From: Eremophila alpestris peregrina | Taxonomy: Eukaryota > Chordata > Aves > Passeriformes > Alaudidae | Length of the DNA: 64,000 nucleotides | Direction: 5' to 3' | Assembly (NCBI GenBank): GCA_009792885.1 | Contig: WMCF01000029.1 | Span: 4,606,000-4,669,999, forward strand | Shown here: positions 12,901 through 23,592 of the stretch, one piece after another | Numbering within the stretch: position 1 is the first letter of the stretch | Layout: every line of letters starts with the position of its first letter | The notes under the pieces: model-generated | Databases searched by the model: none | The model's input: only the letters and a program-made list of their open reading frames with translations | What the model was told of the DNA's origin: nothing | Made by a program: the position numbers and the translations under genes

Positions 12901-14456
12901 GCAAACATGTTCCAAAGAAGAGCAACATGGCTAAAACATTTAGGCCAGAGACTTTGTCTGGACAGTGCTGCAAAAAACAAGCAAAAAACTAAAACAAAAC
13001 TAACATCCAGTGAGCTGCTTTGCCCTCTTAGTGAGCAAAAGTTTACTTTAATGTGGACCAGTGTCATTAACCCTGCTGCCAACAAGAATCACTCAGAAGT
13101 CGTGTACTCTTTCAAAAGGGAAGAGAAATAGACTTTCACCCCTTTTCACAATGAAGGCTGAATGCTGTTGAAGGTGATTGAAGGCTTTAGTAGATCTTGC
13201 AACCCGAGAGGGAAAAGAAGCCACTCCAGTCAGAAACTAATTATTTGGGACTACACTGGAGCTCTCCTAGAAAGAGCCCAACTGGAAGGTGCTGTTAGCA
13301 GCTGATGTCAAAGTGGCACTGACTGTACCAGTGCCACGCTCATCAGCTGCTCAGCCTTGAGCAATTTCCTGTGTTGGGACTACTGAAACTACACATCAGA
13401 ATATGGATCCCACATAAGGGGGAATGAAGCAGGGTAGGTGATTTCTGCTCTGTCTGGAATGGTGGTAAAAGGGCCTGCTGATAGACTTTATTGGACTCCG
13501 CATGTCCTAGGCTGGTATAAACCTTTCAGCATCTTTTACAGAAATAAACTTTCTTTTTCCCTAGAAAGTGAACAGAAAAGCAGCAACACGTTCAAATCAG
13601 TGCTATGTGTGCCTCACCTCTGGGCTGGAAGGCAGACCATAATGGAAGAATGTTTAGCCCTGAAGCTAATGGAATAAATTCTTTCTTCTTGTCACAGCCT
13701 GTGCATCAACCTCAAAATAATGTTTCTTGTCAGGATAAGTTTAATTACACTGATTTTCTCTTTTAACCTGAAGTGAGTGCAGTGGTGAACAGCTGTGTGA
13801 GTACAGGTTTATGGGTGGGAGCAGGTGTCAGCCCATGCCAGTCCTGGGCAGCGCCAGCTCCAGCCCTTTGCCACCAGCGCTGCGTCCGGACGCTTCTGGG
13901 CAGGCAGTAACTTCTGATGTCAGCATTTTAAATACTGATACTAAAACTAACACCGTACCCACACCGTGTCCTGCCCACTGTGTGTAGGGACAAATTCTTG
14001 CTCATCTCGCGGCTCTGGGCCCAACTGTCCCCGCTGTCCGGGGCTACAGCCGCCAGCCTGTGCAGGAGCTGTGCCTGCCCCATCCCTGGAAGTGTTCAAG
14101 GCCAGGATGAATGGAGCTCTGAGCAGCCTGGTCTAGTGGAAGCTGTCCCTGCCCACGGCAGGGGCTTTGGAACTGGATGATCTTTAAGGTCTCTTCCAAC
14201 CCAGGCCAGTCTCCAGCTCCAAGCGCCGCTCCCGGCCCCGCCGGCGGTGCTCCCTTACCGTGACGCCGTACTTGAGGGCGATGCCCTGCAGCGTGTCCCC
14301 GGCGCTCAGCCGGTGCTCCACGTAGCGCTCGGCCAGCGGCGCGGCCACGCTCGCCGTGCTGCCGTACGAGCGGGCCTTGGTGCGGGCGAGCCGCTGCGAC
14401 AGCTCGGCCTCCGACTCGGGCCCGCCCGGCGGCTCCTGGCGCAGCGCCTCGGCCAT
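3852..14456 (-). CDS. LYSMD2: LYSMD2, LysM domain-containing protein 2 (spliced, 3 coding exons)
   Basis: Joined exons 14456-14259, 10711-10374 and 3903-3852 give an unbroken 195-residue protein. The single LysM domain spans about residues 45-91 (starting YVEHRLSAGDTLQGIALKYG) and is split by intron 1 after residue 66. A conserved tract follows (TLNIPVISEKPLLFNGLNS), then an acidic, Ser/Pro-rich linker (about 105-145), an amphipathic segment (FLQRLDLQIKLSKQAARKLK) and the tail GPYATSSYHQ. There is no signal peptide or membrane segment, unlike LYSMD3/4, so a cytosolic protein is inferred. LysM binds N-acetylglucosamine polymers in other organisms; the vertebrate LYSMD2 role is not established. 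The start is supported by an in-frame TGA at 14469-14471, five codons upstream. Human LYSMD2 is about 20 residues longer, mostly at the N terminus (from memory). LYSMD1 is excluded by the central and C-terminal sequence. Confidence 0.96.
3904..10373 (-). other. LYSMD2: LYSMD2 intron 2
   Basis: GT-AG intron of about 6.5 kb. I see short A and T runs (for example an A run near 4559-4571) but no recognisable mobile element, coding segment or RNA gene. Small ORFs on both strands match nothing known to me. Confidence 0.85.
10374..10711 (-). CDS. LYSMD2: LYSMD2 coding exon 2 (residues 67-178 and part of 179)
   Basis: The acceptor is CTTTTTCAG (CAG at 10714-10712) and the donor is GTAAATG (from 10373). 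The exon encodes MEQIKRANKLFTNDCIFL, which completes the LysM fold, then the conserved middle and the helical LQIKLSKQAARKL segment. It ends two bases into the Arg-179 codon. The methionine at its first codon is internal to the protein, not a start: it joins directly to YGVT of exon 1. Confidence 0.96.
10712..14258 (-). other. LYSMD2: LYSMD2 intron 1
   Basis: GT-AG intron of about 3.5 kb. It holds a CR1 3' fragment close to the donor (14068-14205). The rest is unique sequence with no exon-like segment or RNA gene that I recognise. Confidence 0.9.
14068..14205 (+). mobile_element. CR1 LINE, truncated 3' end
   Basis: The stretch from CCCCATCCCTGGAAGTGTTC through GATGATCTTTAAGGTCTCTT to CCAACCCA follows the standard 3' end of avian CR1 in sense orientation. 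It is 5'-truncated and non-coding, and ends about 53 bases from the LYSMD2 exon 1 donor. Confidence 0.88.
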
Positions 14457-14790
14457 GCTGCCGCCCGCTCAGCGCCCGCGGCCCCGCGCCGCCGCCCCGG
14501 GCCCCGCTCCGGGCATCGCCCCGGCACCGGCGCCGGACACGGGCCCGGCCCCGGCGGAAGCCCCGGCTCGGCCCGGCAGCCCCGCCCGGCGCCGAGAGGC
14601 CGCATGCGCGGGCAGCGCCCGCCCCGCGCCGCAGCGATCGGCCGGGCCTGGAGCGAGGGGCGAACTCAGCACTGGTCTGTAACCGCTGCTGGGAGAGCCG
14701 GCACCGACTGCCCCGGCTGCGGGGACACCAGCGCCTCTGCCAGCTGCAGGCTCGGCACTGCCGGCCCTCAGAGGCACTGGGGAAACGAGT
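14200..14790. promoter_or_regulatory. CpG island / promoter region of LYSMD2
   Basis: A sharply bounded block of very high G+C with many CpGs covers LYSMD2 exon 1 and about 330 bases upstream, whereas flanking DNA is AT-rich with few CpGs. No TATA box is apparent near the start codon, so a dispersed housekeeping-type promoter is inferred. Long open frames on both strands here (for example plus 14247-14792) are by-products of the GC content. In human this island would also serve the divergent TMOD2 gene, but no tropomodulin exon lies on the plus strand here. Confidence 0.7.
14259..14456 (-). CDS. LYSMD2: LYSMD2 coding exon 1 (residues 1-66)
   Basis: The exon opens with ATG at 14456-14454 and encodes MAEALRQEPPGG through GIALKYGVT, ending in phase 0 at a GTAAGG donor (14258-14253). 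It holds the basic motif RTKARSYGSTASV, typical of LYSMD2, and the first half of the LysM domain. It is extremely GC-rich and sits within the CpG island. The open frame continues past the donor for about 25 codons, but that reading is intronic. Confidence 0.95.
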
Positions 14791-14904
14791 GACTCAGGGC
14801 ATACGTGTACAAATATGAAAGTCTCATTATGCCAGATTTATTGAAACAGTAAGACGTGGGAAAATTCATTCGAGGAAAATAACTTGTGACTTAGAAGCAG
14901 AATC

Positions 14905-15215
14905 CCTGGGATGGCTTGGGTTGGAAGGGGCCTTAAAGATGATCTAGTTGCAACCCCCTGCCATGGGCAGGCTTACTTTCCACTAGATCGCGTCGATCAA
15001 AGCCCCAGCCAACCTGACCTTGAGTACCTGCAGGGATGGAACATCCACAGCCTACCTGGGAATCTGCTCGCTGCCTCACTACCCTCACAGTAAAAAACGT
15101 CTTTATGCTATCTAATCTAAACCTACCCTCTTACAGTCTGAACCCATTCCCCATTGTCTTGTCACTACATGCTCTTGGCAGACAGTCTTGCCCCGTCTTC
15201 CCCATAGGTTCCCTT
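14905..15215 (-). mobile_element. CR1 LINE, truncated 3' end
   Basis: On plus, GGCTTGGGTTGGAAGGGGCC, then CTGCCATGGGCAGGC, CCAGCCAACCTGACCTTGAG and CTAATCTAAACCTACCCTCTT are the reverse complement of the CR1 ORF2 end and 3' UTR. About 300 bases, degraded, no coding capacity. Confidence 0.9.
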
Positions 15216-15449
15216 AAGGTGGTGGAATACCGTGCTATATTAAAATTAATTGTAATGACAGTGTTTTAAGTGAGTACTCACCAAGAAACCTGACTGTGGG
15301 CTTGGGAAGCTGATCCACTATTGCTGAACTGGAGCTTTCTAACAACAACTATGTCACAAAGAGATAGTGCACATGTGTACATCCTCTACAGACATAATAT
15401 GTTCTAAAATACAAAGATATGTCCAGAGCAGTCTGCCCTAGCTGCTTGT

Positions 15450-15525
15450 GCTGGAGTAGAGCTGTTGGAAAAGATGCCCCTCAATGGCCACTTCCAATCT
15501 CAACCAAGCTGGAATTCTGGGGAGT
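15450..15525 (+). mobile_element. CR1 LINE, short old 3' remnant
   Basis: GCTGTTGGAAAAGATGCCCC followed by CACTTCCAATCTCAACCAAG and GGAATTCTGG resembles the last 60-70 bases of CR1 (TTGGACTAGATGATC...CTTCCAACCTCAACCATTCT) with many changes. It lies about 160 bases upstream of the long A run. Confidence 0.45.
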
Positions 15526-15679
15526 GTGTATGTGTAACAGCAGTGTGGTGTAATTTTTTTTCCCCCTGGGAAGTCCTAGAAAGATAGATCTCTATCTTAA
15601 ACCTAAGCAAAAAAGTCATGCATAATGCATATCATAACCTCAGCATTCCTCAGCCCAGTATGTATTCACACAAGTATTT

Positions 15680-15681
<2 letters not shown>

Positions 15682-15751
<70 letters not shown>

Positions 15752-15806
15752 AAAAATATCCAAACAGAATACCAACAAACAAACAAACAAAACCCAAACA
15801 AAAACA
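15682..15806. repeat. 68-base A homopolymer and A-rich tract
   Basis: Sixty-eight consecutive A residues (15682-15749) are followed by (CAAA)n-like sequence to about 15806. The poly-lysine frames here are artefacts of the run. Confidence 0.97.
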
Positions 15807-18800
15807 TCAACTGACATAAAACCTAGTTGTAGCTTTCAGGTTATGTTCAGTGGTGGTCATGGAATCTCTTTAAGGAATACAGTGCAAAAATCAAGACAGA
15901 TCTCAAAACATTGTTAATCTGGCCATGAGTTTCCAGATGTAAGTTAGGAAAATACAGAAGTTTCCCTGCAAGACGCACAAGTTGCTGAAAAGGACTGACA
16001 CATCAGCATCTCACCATCACATGAGAAGCCAGTGTGACAATCTTGAACAGAGGGACTGTAGGCAGTGCATAGGCAGACCAGAGCAGTACAAGAGACTATA
16101 AGCTGATGGCAAGAAAAGGTTCAGTTTAATTTTTTTGCAGTCTACAATATATTTGGGGAGTTGGAGGCTCCCCTAGGGATGTCCAATTGAGTTTATACCA
16201 GCTATAGAAAGTGAGCACCAGATTGTGACATCTCAGTGCTTTCATGTCCTTGTGAAACAACTCGATCTGCAGAGCTGCATCAGCACTTCAGCCATGACCT
16301 ACCTAGCAAAGAGATGAACTGCAGGTCAGCATTTATTAAAAATGTCTACTGTGTGTGCAGTGTGGAGCCATAGATCAGCTTCAGCCTCTTCAGGCTGATT
16401 AATGGAAGTTACAAACAGCTGGATGCCTGCCTAGAGCTGGAATTACTAAGATCAGTTACTTCAGCTAAAATGGCTTTTAGTAAAGAGGAGCTGCAATTCA
16501 AGAAAATAGAAATGTTGTTTAACATTAGTGATACAATGAACTGTACATGCAATATCAATTAATTTGGAAATGTGCTTGACAAGTACACTAATATTAGATG
16601 GTATTATTCCCTCTAATGTTATCTTAAACTCTATTTGTATGGGAAGTGTGTGCAATACACTTGAAATCAGCTGTCACAACTCTGAGAACAGCAGAAGCAT
16701 TCCTTGCAGTTGTATAAAGATACCACAGATATTTTAACATTAAAACTTTATTTTAGTAATAAACCTTTTCAAAGGTAGATGAAGTTTTTTTTCTTTTGGA
16801 CTTGCTGGATTGTCCTTTCTTTGTGTCAGCATTTGTGGAAATGTTTGTTTCTTATCTCAAAATCCATATTATAGCCAGAGGTACATTTGAATCTGGGATG
16901 TTGCCAAGATACTTGATCTGATTAGCTGACTGCCTTTTTTTCTACATGAAGTGAATACCCTCTAAAGCAAAAATTGAGTTAGATATTTGAGCAAGAGCTT
17001 CAGTTCGGCAACCCATTTTTACCTGTACTTTCTAATTTGCATTCAGAGTTACAGAAGAAACTAGAGTTGTCTTGCTAATGACACTTCATTTTTAAAAATT
17101 GTGTCTGACCCCAGACAAGTGGAGGTCCTCTAGCAGGCAGAAAGAAGGGAAGGTTACCCACCCCTCAAGGTGTGAGCATTCAGTGTCAGGACACCAAACT
17201 TGCCACATTAGAAAGAGTCCCTGCTATAGCCTGGGGTTCTCAGCTCCCCAGTTCCCCCTCCTGATCTCTGAATCAGCAGCTTATTGATCTCCATTGGTAT
17301 TTGCTGATGGGCAGGGACTACATGGCAATTAGTTAAAATTTACTGTCTGATCATGACCTACTCTGTTCAGGGAGCCTCATGGCACTACTGACTCCACTTT
17401 CTCCCCTTGTTCTGTCTTTGCTGTTTCCTTATGCCTGCATCTGTGATCTCTCTCCCCACAGCAGCTCCCAGTTTCAAGGAGCTGTACTTGTACAAATCCA
17501 TTTCTTGCTCACCAAAGTCACGTATCTGAGGATTGGACTCGACACTCCTTGGACTAACGTAGGATAGAGGTGTTCACTCCTCAGAGTCATTGTCCCAAGG
17601 GTGACTGCAGACATTGCTACATCTGTTACTCATTTCACCTTTGGGAGGTTATTGCTGCAACTATAGCAGCTTGAAACACACTTTTAGAAATGAAAGGTTT
17701 CATTTCAAAAAGCTCAGCCAAGATAAGTGGACTGTCTTCCAACCTAAGGCTTACTTAGAGCTGAATGTGAAAAAGATGAAGTCCCTTTCTGCATTTTTCC
17801 CCCCTCAGGGGCATGTTCAGACCTGGATTATATTAGCTTTGCATTCTTACATAAAATCTTTGGACAGGAATTGGTTAAGGCCAGAAAATATATATTTCAA
17901 TACTTACTCATGCAGCAGTAGTTAATGGTAGTTCTAGTGAATCATTAAGTCTAGGAACTTATTGCCTCTTCAGTCATTCTGAATTTCTGAGGATGAGAGT
18001 TTTCTTTTTAGTAATGCTTCATGATGAATCTTCTAAATAACCAATTGTATTTAAGTTTGTGTTACTTCCAGTTAGTATTGTATATCTAGCTGCCATTTTA
18101 TCATTGAAAACCATTCATATCTAATCAGTAAGTGCACAGTGATCATAATTTATTTTAAATATTATATGGGTCAGCAAACTACAGTCAGCAATCTTCTAAA
18201 ACATAAATCAGTGACAACTCAGTCTAGTTAAGGTGGCCATATAATTTAATGGCAAAGCAAGTAGAGAAGAGAATGCCTTCTGGCTAATTAATCACTCTGT
18301 TAGTGGTCAGCTATTCATCAGCTACTTTGCCAGTAAAGAAGCTCAAGCTTGCTTAGTAAAGGATAAAAGGAAACTGAGCATTTCCTAACTTTGATGTTTA
18401 TGATGATGCAAGCCAGGAACATTACCATTTATAATAGTTGCACTGATGTAGGACAGAGAACAATGGAAAACCCTATCCTTGTGGGCTATTTGTGTGGGCA
18501 GATTCACACTAATTAGGACAGTACAGAGGAAAAGAAGGCTGCCCTCTGGTAATGAGTCGTGTATCAAGCTAAACCATCCACCTCTGCTCGAGTTGCAACC
18601 TCTGACAAAAAAAGATGTAATGTAGGACAAAGATCAGAGACAAATCCTGCCTTTTAAGAATAATAGCCCTGAGTTCTTCAATTAATTGCAGCAAGGAGAG
18701 AGGGTCTTGCATGAATTTCAAAAGGAAAGGAGGATCATCTGAACTGTAACACATTACTTAAGCTGTGCACATCTTCCTCATCAAAATAAGCCCATTAAGT

Positions 18801-21800
18801 AGCAGTAGCAGCTGGAAGCCATTATTAATATTTAACACTCTTTGCAGGGGTTCCTGTGGATTTCTGTATTAAGGTTACAAGACAATGTTGCAATATCATA
18901 TGCTGTGGGTTTGCATTCTTTGAGCTGTTTTGGCTTTGTATAAAGTTCTAGTGAAGTTTTAATTCCCATTACCATTTGCAGAGGCTGAATATTTTTCTAA
19001 GCTGGACTGTGGTGCATGATTCTTCATTCTTTACTGCCTCCAGCTTTACTGGCCCATCACCTGCTGCTTGGCAATGTGAGCATTGCAAGTCCCATTCTGG
19101 TAGGAGCAATTTTGCACAGGAGAGGATGAAACCAGTTTGGGTCCCATGGTGAGGGCTGGTTTCTGCTATCACAGATATGTTCTGTTTCCTCCAGCGGTGT
19201 GGTTTTTGGTGTGACCTCCTTGGAGAGTGATGATATCACTCAGCCTCTCCTCCTTAACTACATCTTTTCACTGATATTTGCTTTTTACCTGTGCATGTTG
19301 AAAGGACAGGCAGTTCTTGGAAATTTCATTGTTGTTTTCACTGAAAATAAGTGGGCTGAATATGTAGGATGGAATCCCCATGTTCTGCACATTTCTGTCT
19401 AAGAGGACACCATCCATGGCTGTACTAGCCCTTGGGGCATGAGGCCAGCAGGCAGTACCCAGTACAGCATGAGGGACTCGGCAGGCAGGGAGTTGCTGCT
19501 GACAGTGCTTTGGAGGAGTGTGGGAAGAGCTCTCCACTGGCTCTTCAGGGACAGTCTCTGGCCTTCAGGCTTTCTTTCTGCTCATATTTTGTCTTTACCC
19601 TTTTTATGGTTTATCAGCTTTTTTTCCTTGAAGTCATAAAATCCTTGAAATAAAACTGTTTACAGCTTTTTCTGGTTAATAAGTTATCAGGCAGTGAAGC
19701 CAACAGTACAGAAGGAGGAAACATTTGGAGCTGCAGCATCATCATCATATATATCCTTTAACATCATAAAGTACATAAATCACTGTTCTACGTTAAGAAG
19801 CAGTTGTTAGGAAGGTGCCCTGGGACAGTATCTGCTGTCCTTCAATGACTACTGGATTAAATGTACTCAATTTAGAACTAAAATGTCAGGGTAGAGCCTT
19901 CTTTAAATTCATGCCTGGCTGATGACGTGCAGCCTGAGATTAGCAGATGGCTCAATGTTGACTAACTTCACAATGCCTCAGTGGCACGTTTCCCTTTGCA
20001 CTGTGCAGCACATCAGTGACACGAGACATTGGCAACGCTCCTTTTACCTCCTGAGCTGCCTGAGAGATTTGCTGGGGGAACTGCCTTATGTCACTAATCT
20101 GCTGCTGTCCATGTAAACCCTGCTGCAGGATGATGGCAGCACCTCAGGCTCATTTTGGAAGGGGAAGAGGGCAAAAATAGTGCTGAAAACATGGAGGTAA
20201 GTGTGTGTGAAAACAGTGAACGTTCTGAGTCATGCCATTATCATTGGACCTCATGGTGGGATATTTGATTTCAGTTTCTGGAGTGAAATGAATGTCAAAT
20301 TGTCAATTAGCCATTGCAGAATACTTCTGAGTTCCAACATGTTTTTAATTTAGCTTCTGTATGTTTCTACTCACATTGCCTGAGCTGTCCATGCCAACAG
20401 CTGCTTCCCATAAGCCTCCTCTGTTCACATGCACCTACAACACAGCTACAGCTGGATCTGCAGGATCCTCACCATTATCCCACTCTGCCATCACTGCTGA
20501 GCTAACAAGTGTCTTCCTTTCCTGCTGAATTCAAATTCAGTGCAATTAACCCCTACCTTAGCCTCTTTTGATTAAATAACAACACAGTAAATCTGGATGT
20601 ATTATGGATGTTAATGGCACCTTCACTGATGTGCTGTGAGTCACTTCTAAAATCATCTGTCTTTATTGAGAGCACAGGATGCCTTAGACTACAGCACCCA
20701 GGCCTGAAAGTGGTGGCCCTTGTGACATCCTCTGAGGGCAGCCTGTCCTTGTATGAAGGAAAGCGTCTCTGGAATGAGAAAGCAGAACAATGACATGGGT
20801 GCATTTGAAGCTGTGTAGCAAGTTTCTATTCCAAGAGCTCTCTTTGCCTTCCAGACACAGTTTACCAGTGTTTATTTCTTTCTGTAGTTGTATTTTAATT
20901 TGACCTCATTGGCCTCATAGCCTGTGTTGTCATTCAGTGTTCAAAACTGGAGTATGTTTTTGGCCTGTGACTATTTTAAGCTGGTGTGAGTAGAGCACTA
21001 AACCAGCAGCATTCACGCCTTTTGTTCCAGGCTTCTTGCTTCGGGCAGTGGGCCTTAAAAGTGCTGTGGCATTACTGGAAGTGAGAAGGTGATGACGGTC
21101 CAAGTGGGTCATTGTTTTATATCCTCACAATTACTGGGTGCTGTTCCTTAGCTTTTAAAGTCACTACTGTACAAGAGCAAGAACTTTCTCAGATCTGGTC
21201 AAAGAGGGCAAGCTGCTCTGAGTGAAAACTTTTTGCCTTTCTTGGATAAATTGTTTCCATTGGAGGAGGGTGGGAGACTGGGATGTGGGTGCATCCGCTT
21301 TTCCTGTAGGCATCTAAGCCATATGTAAACTAAAGTGCCTATACAGCCTCTGCTCAGATTTATCTGGTATTGACCTCATGTTCCTTCACTGCTTACACTT
21401 CAGTACTCTGCTCATATTGCCCCCCTGTTTAAATAGCGACAGAAAGCCTGGAGATCAGCCTGCAAACACAATCCTCACGGTGAGCTAACACAGTCCGGCA
21501 GTTCGCGTCCTTCGTTTTTGTTCCTATGTCTTTTTTATTTTACTGAAATGCTGCCCTCGAGTGGCGACCAGCGATTGATCTCAGGGGGAGCTGGAGCCAT
21601 TCCTCCTGCCTGGCCGGTGTCCCGATGCCCCTTTGGGAGGTAAATTCCTGCTGGCCGGGTAGCACAGCTGGGCTCCAGAGCCAGCATCCAGCAGAAGCAG
21701 CTGCTCAGCCCATTCTGTGCAGGAACCGCTTGGAAGTTTCCAAGCAATGCTATGGCGCCCCAGCTGGAACTCCCTGACACCGACAATGTCCTCAGCTTTT

Positions 21801-23568
21801 ACAAGAAGACAGAGAACTGTAATTCTGAAAGAAATGTCATGTTTTAATATGTTTATCTGGTCACAAGCCCTCTAAATTTTATTTGTATAATTCTTTCTCC
21901 CAATCTGTTGTACTGTTCCTTTACATGAGTTCAAGGTTTTCAAGTAGAAACTGTTTGTAGAATAGTGTTTTTCTGTGACAGGGTAAAGATCTCTGAGCTT
22001 GTCTAAGCAGTACCTCCACCGTGCTCTCTGGGTCTTAGGAGGGAATCTCATGTAGCAAAGGTCCTGCATGAAAGTCCTGAATGTGCTTCGGAGCACCCCA
22101 ACAGTGTATTAAGTTGGAATACAATATCAGGGATTAATAAAAGGATAAAGGTGGTTAGTGGTGAAGCAACTTGAGGCATTACTGCTTGGAGCTTTCTGCT
22201 GTGTCTCTGTGCCAGAGGTTTCAGCCTTTGCAGCAGTGTTGCTGGAAGCAGAAGGACGCTGGCTCCCCAGCCAGTCAGTCATGGCTTAGTGGACTGGTTT
22301 TACTCAGATGATTGGTTTTCTGGGCCACTGGAAACTGTGTCAGCATGTGACTTCTTTTACCTGCAAGGTAAAAAAGCAAAAACAAAAACGAGGAAGGGTT
22401 TTTATGTGAAGGGAGAGGTGTCTTTTGGGAGGACTTTGTTCTTAGCATTCCCAGGGTATTTGAAGAGCACTCCATGTTTCCATGCTTCACTGAAGACCAA
22501 TTGTCCAAAGGGATATATAATCCCACCTGTATGTAATGAACTCTTCTGGCAAGTACCTAAGTGTGTCCTGTTGGGAATATTCTCATGTTCTCATCTTTTC
22601 ATAAAGACAGAAGATAGTGCTTTTCCTATGTACTGTAAACTTCTATCATCCTGCACAATATGCAAATACCATCATTTCTTCCTGCATGAGCACACTTAAT
22701 TAGGGGTAGGCTTGTTTGTTCAAGCATCACTATGGTTTGTGAACTCAGATAAAGTGAAGACAGAAAGTCAGATAATTCAGATGCAGACTCCCTTCTAGGG
22801 AGTCCTTCAGGACTGGTTATTTAGGTGCTTGCTGCAGTGACCAGCTAATTCTTGCTCACCACCCTTTGGGTGATTGTTCTTGGCAATAGTTCTACCTATG
22901 TGTGTATGATTAAATGGCATGTATGAGTATATGAAGGCCTCTGAGAGGCTCTGTGGGAAATATCTCTCTCAAATACTATCAGTTAAATATTTTCCTTGAT
23001 AATTAGGCTGAGCTAAAGGCTTCTTGTACTAAAAAGCTCTCTCAGAAATTATTTACATCTCTATTTCTAGTTGCCGAGAGCTCCTTAATTAAGATGCTGA
23101 TGCCATAAAATGTGGGTTTTTTTCAAATGATCATATTAGCACCTCATCTTTTTTTACCCAACACTTCTGAAATCCCATCAAAACACAGTGAAGTATGGGA
23201 AGACTGTCTAGGGCGTTATTACCACAGGGAAGAATATAGAAAGCAAATGCCCAGACTGTTCCAGCAGAAACCAGGCACATACTAGTTCATGCTCTGAATT
23301 TTCAAACGTGAGTTCCAGACTTTCAAGCCAATGTTACAGGCAGCTAATTTTAGATTAGAAGTCAGTCACTTGGAGGGCCTGAAGCAGTGGTTATGTCTAA
23401 TATCACACCAGAGATATGTGAGATGCTAATGTCAGTGCCTAGGCTGTATGTCTATTGAGGTCTGGACAATGGTAGTTACTCTTCACTGGACTTGTGAAGG
23501 TAATTAACTGGCCATAGCTGTAGCATAAGGAGGCAGACTCTGTCATCTAGACTGTACTGGTGACATCA

Positions 23569-23592
23569 TATTATAAACATTTGTTTATAATA
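23569..23592. repeat. Inverted repeat, 11-bp arms
   Basis: TATTATAAACA and TGTTTATAATA flank a TT centre in AT-rich intergenic DNA. Confidence 0.9.

Noticed and set aside
14247..14792. Open frames of 181, 108, 102 and 99 codons opposite LYSMD2 exon 1
   Set aside because: They are Ala/Pro/Gly/Arg-rich products of the CpG island on all frames, not conserved-looking.
15618..15917. Poly-lysine ORFs
   Set aside because: Created by the 68-base A run.
17525..17565. GGATTGGACTCGACACTCCT as a CR1 tail
   Set aside because: Only about 20 bases resemble CR1 (GGACTCGATGATCC); flanks do not match.
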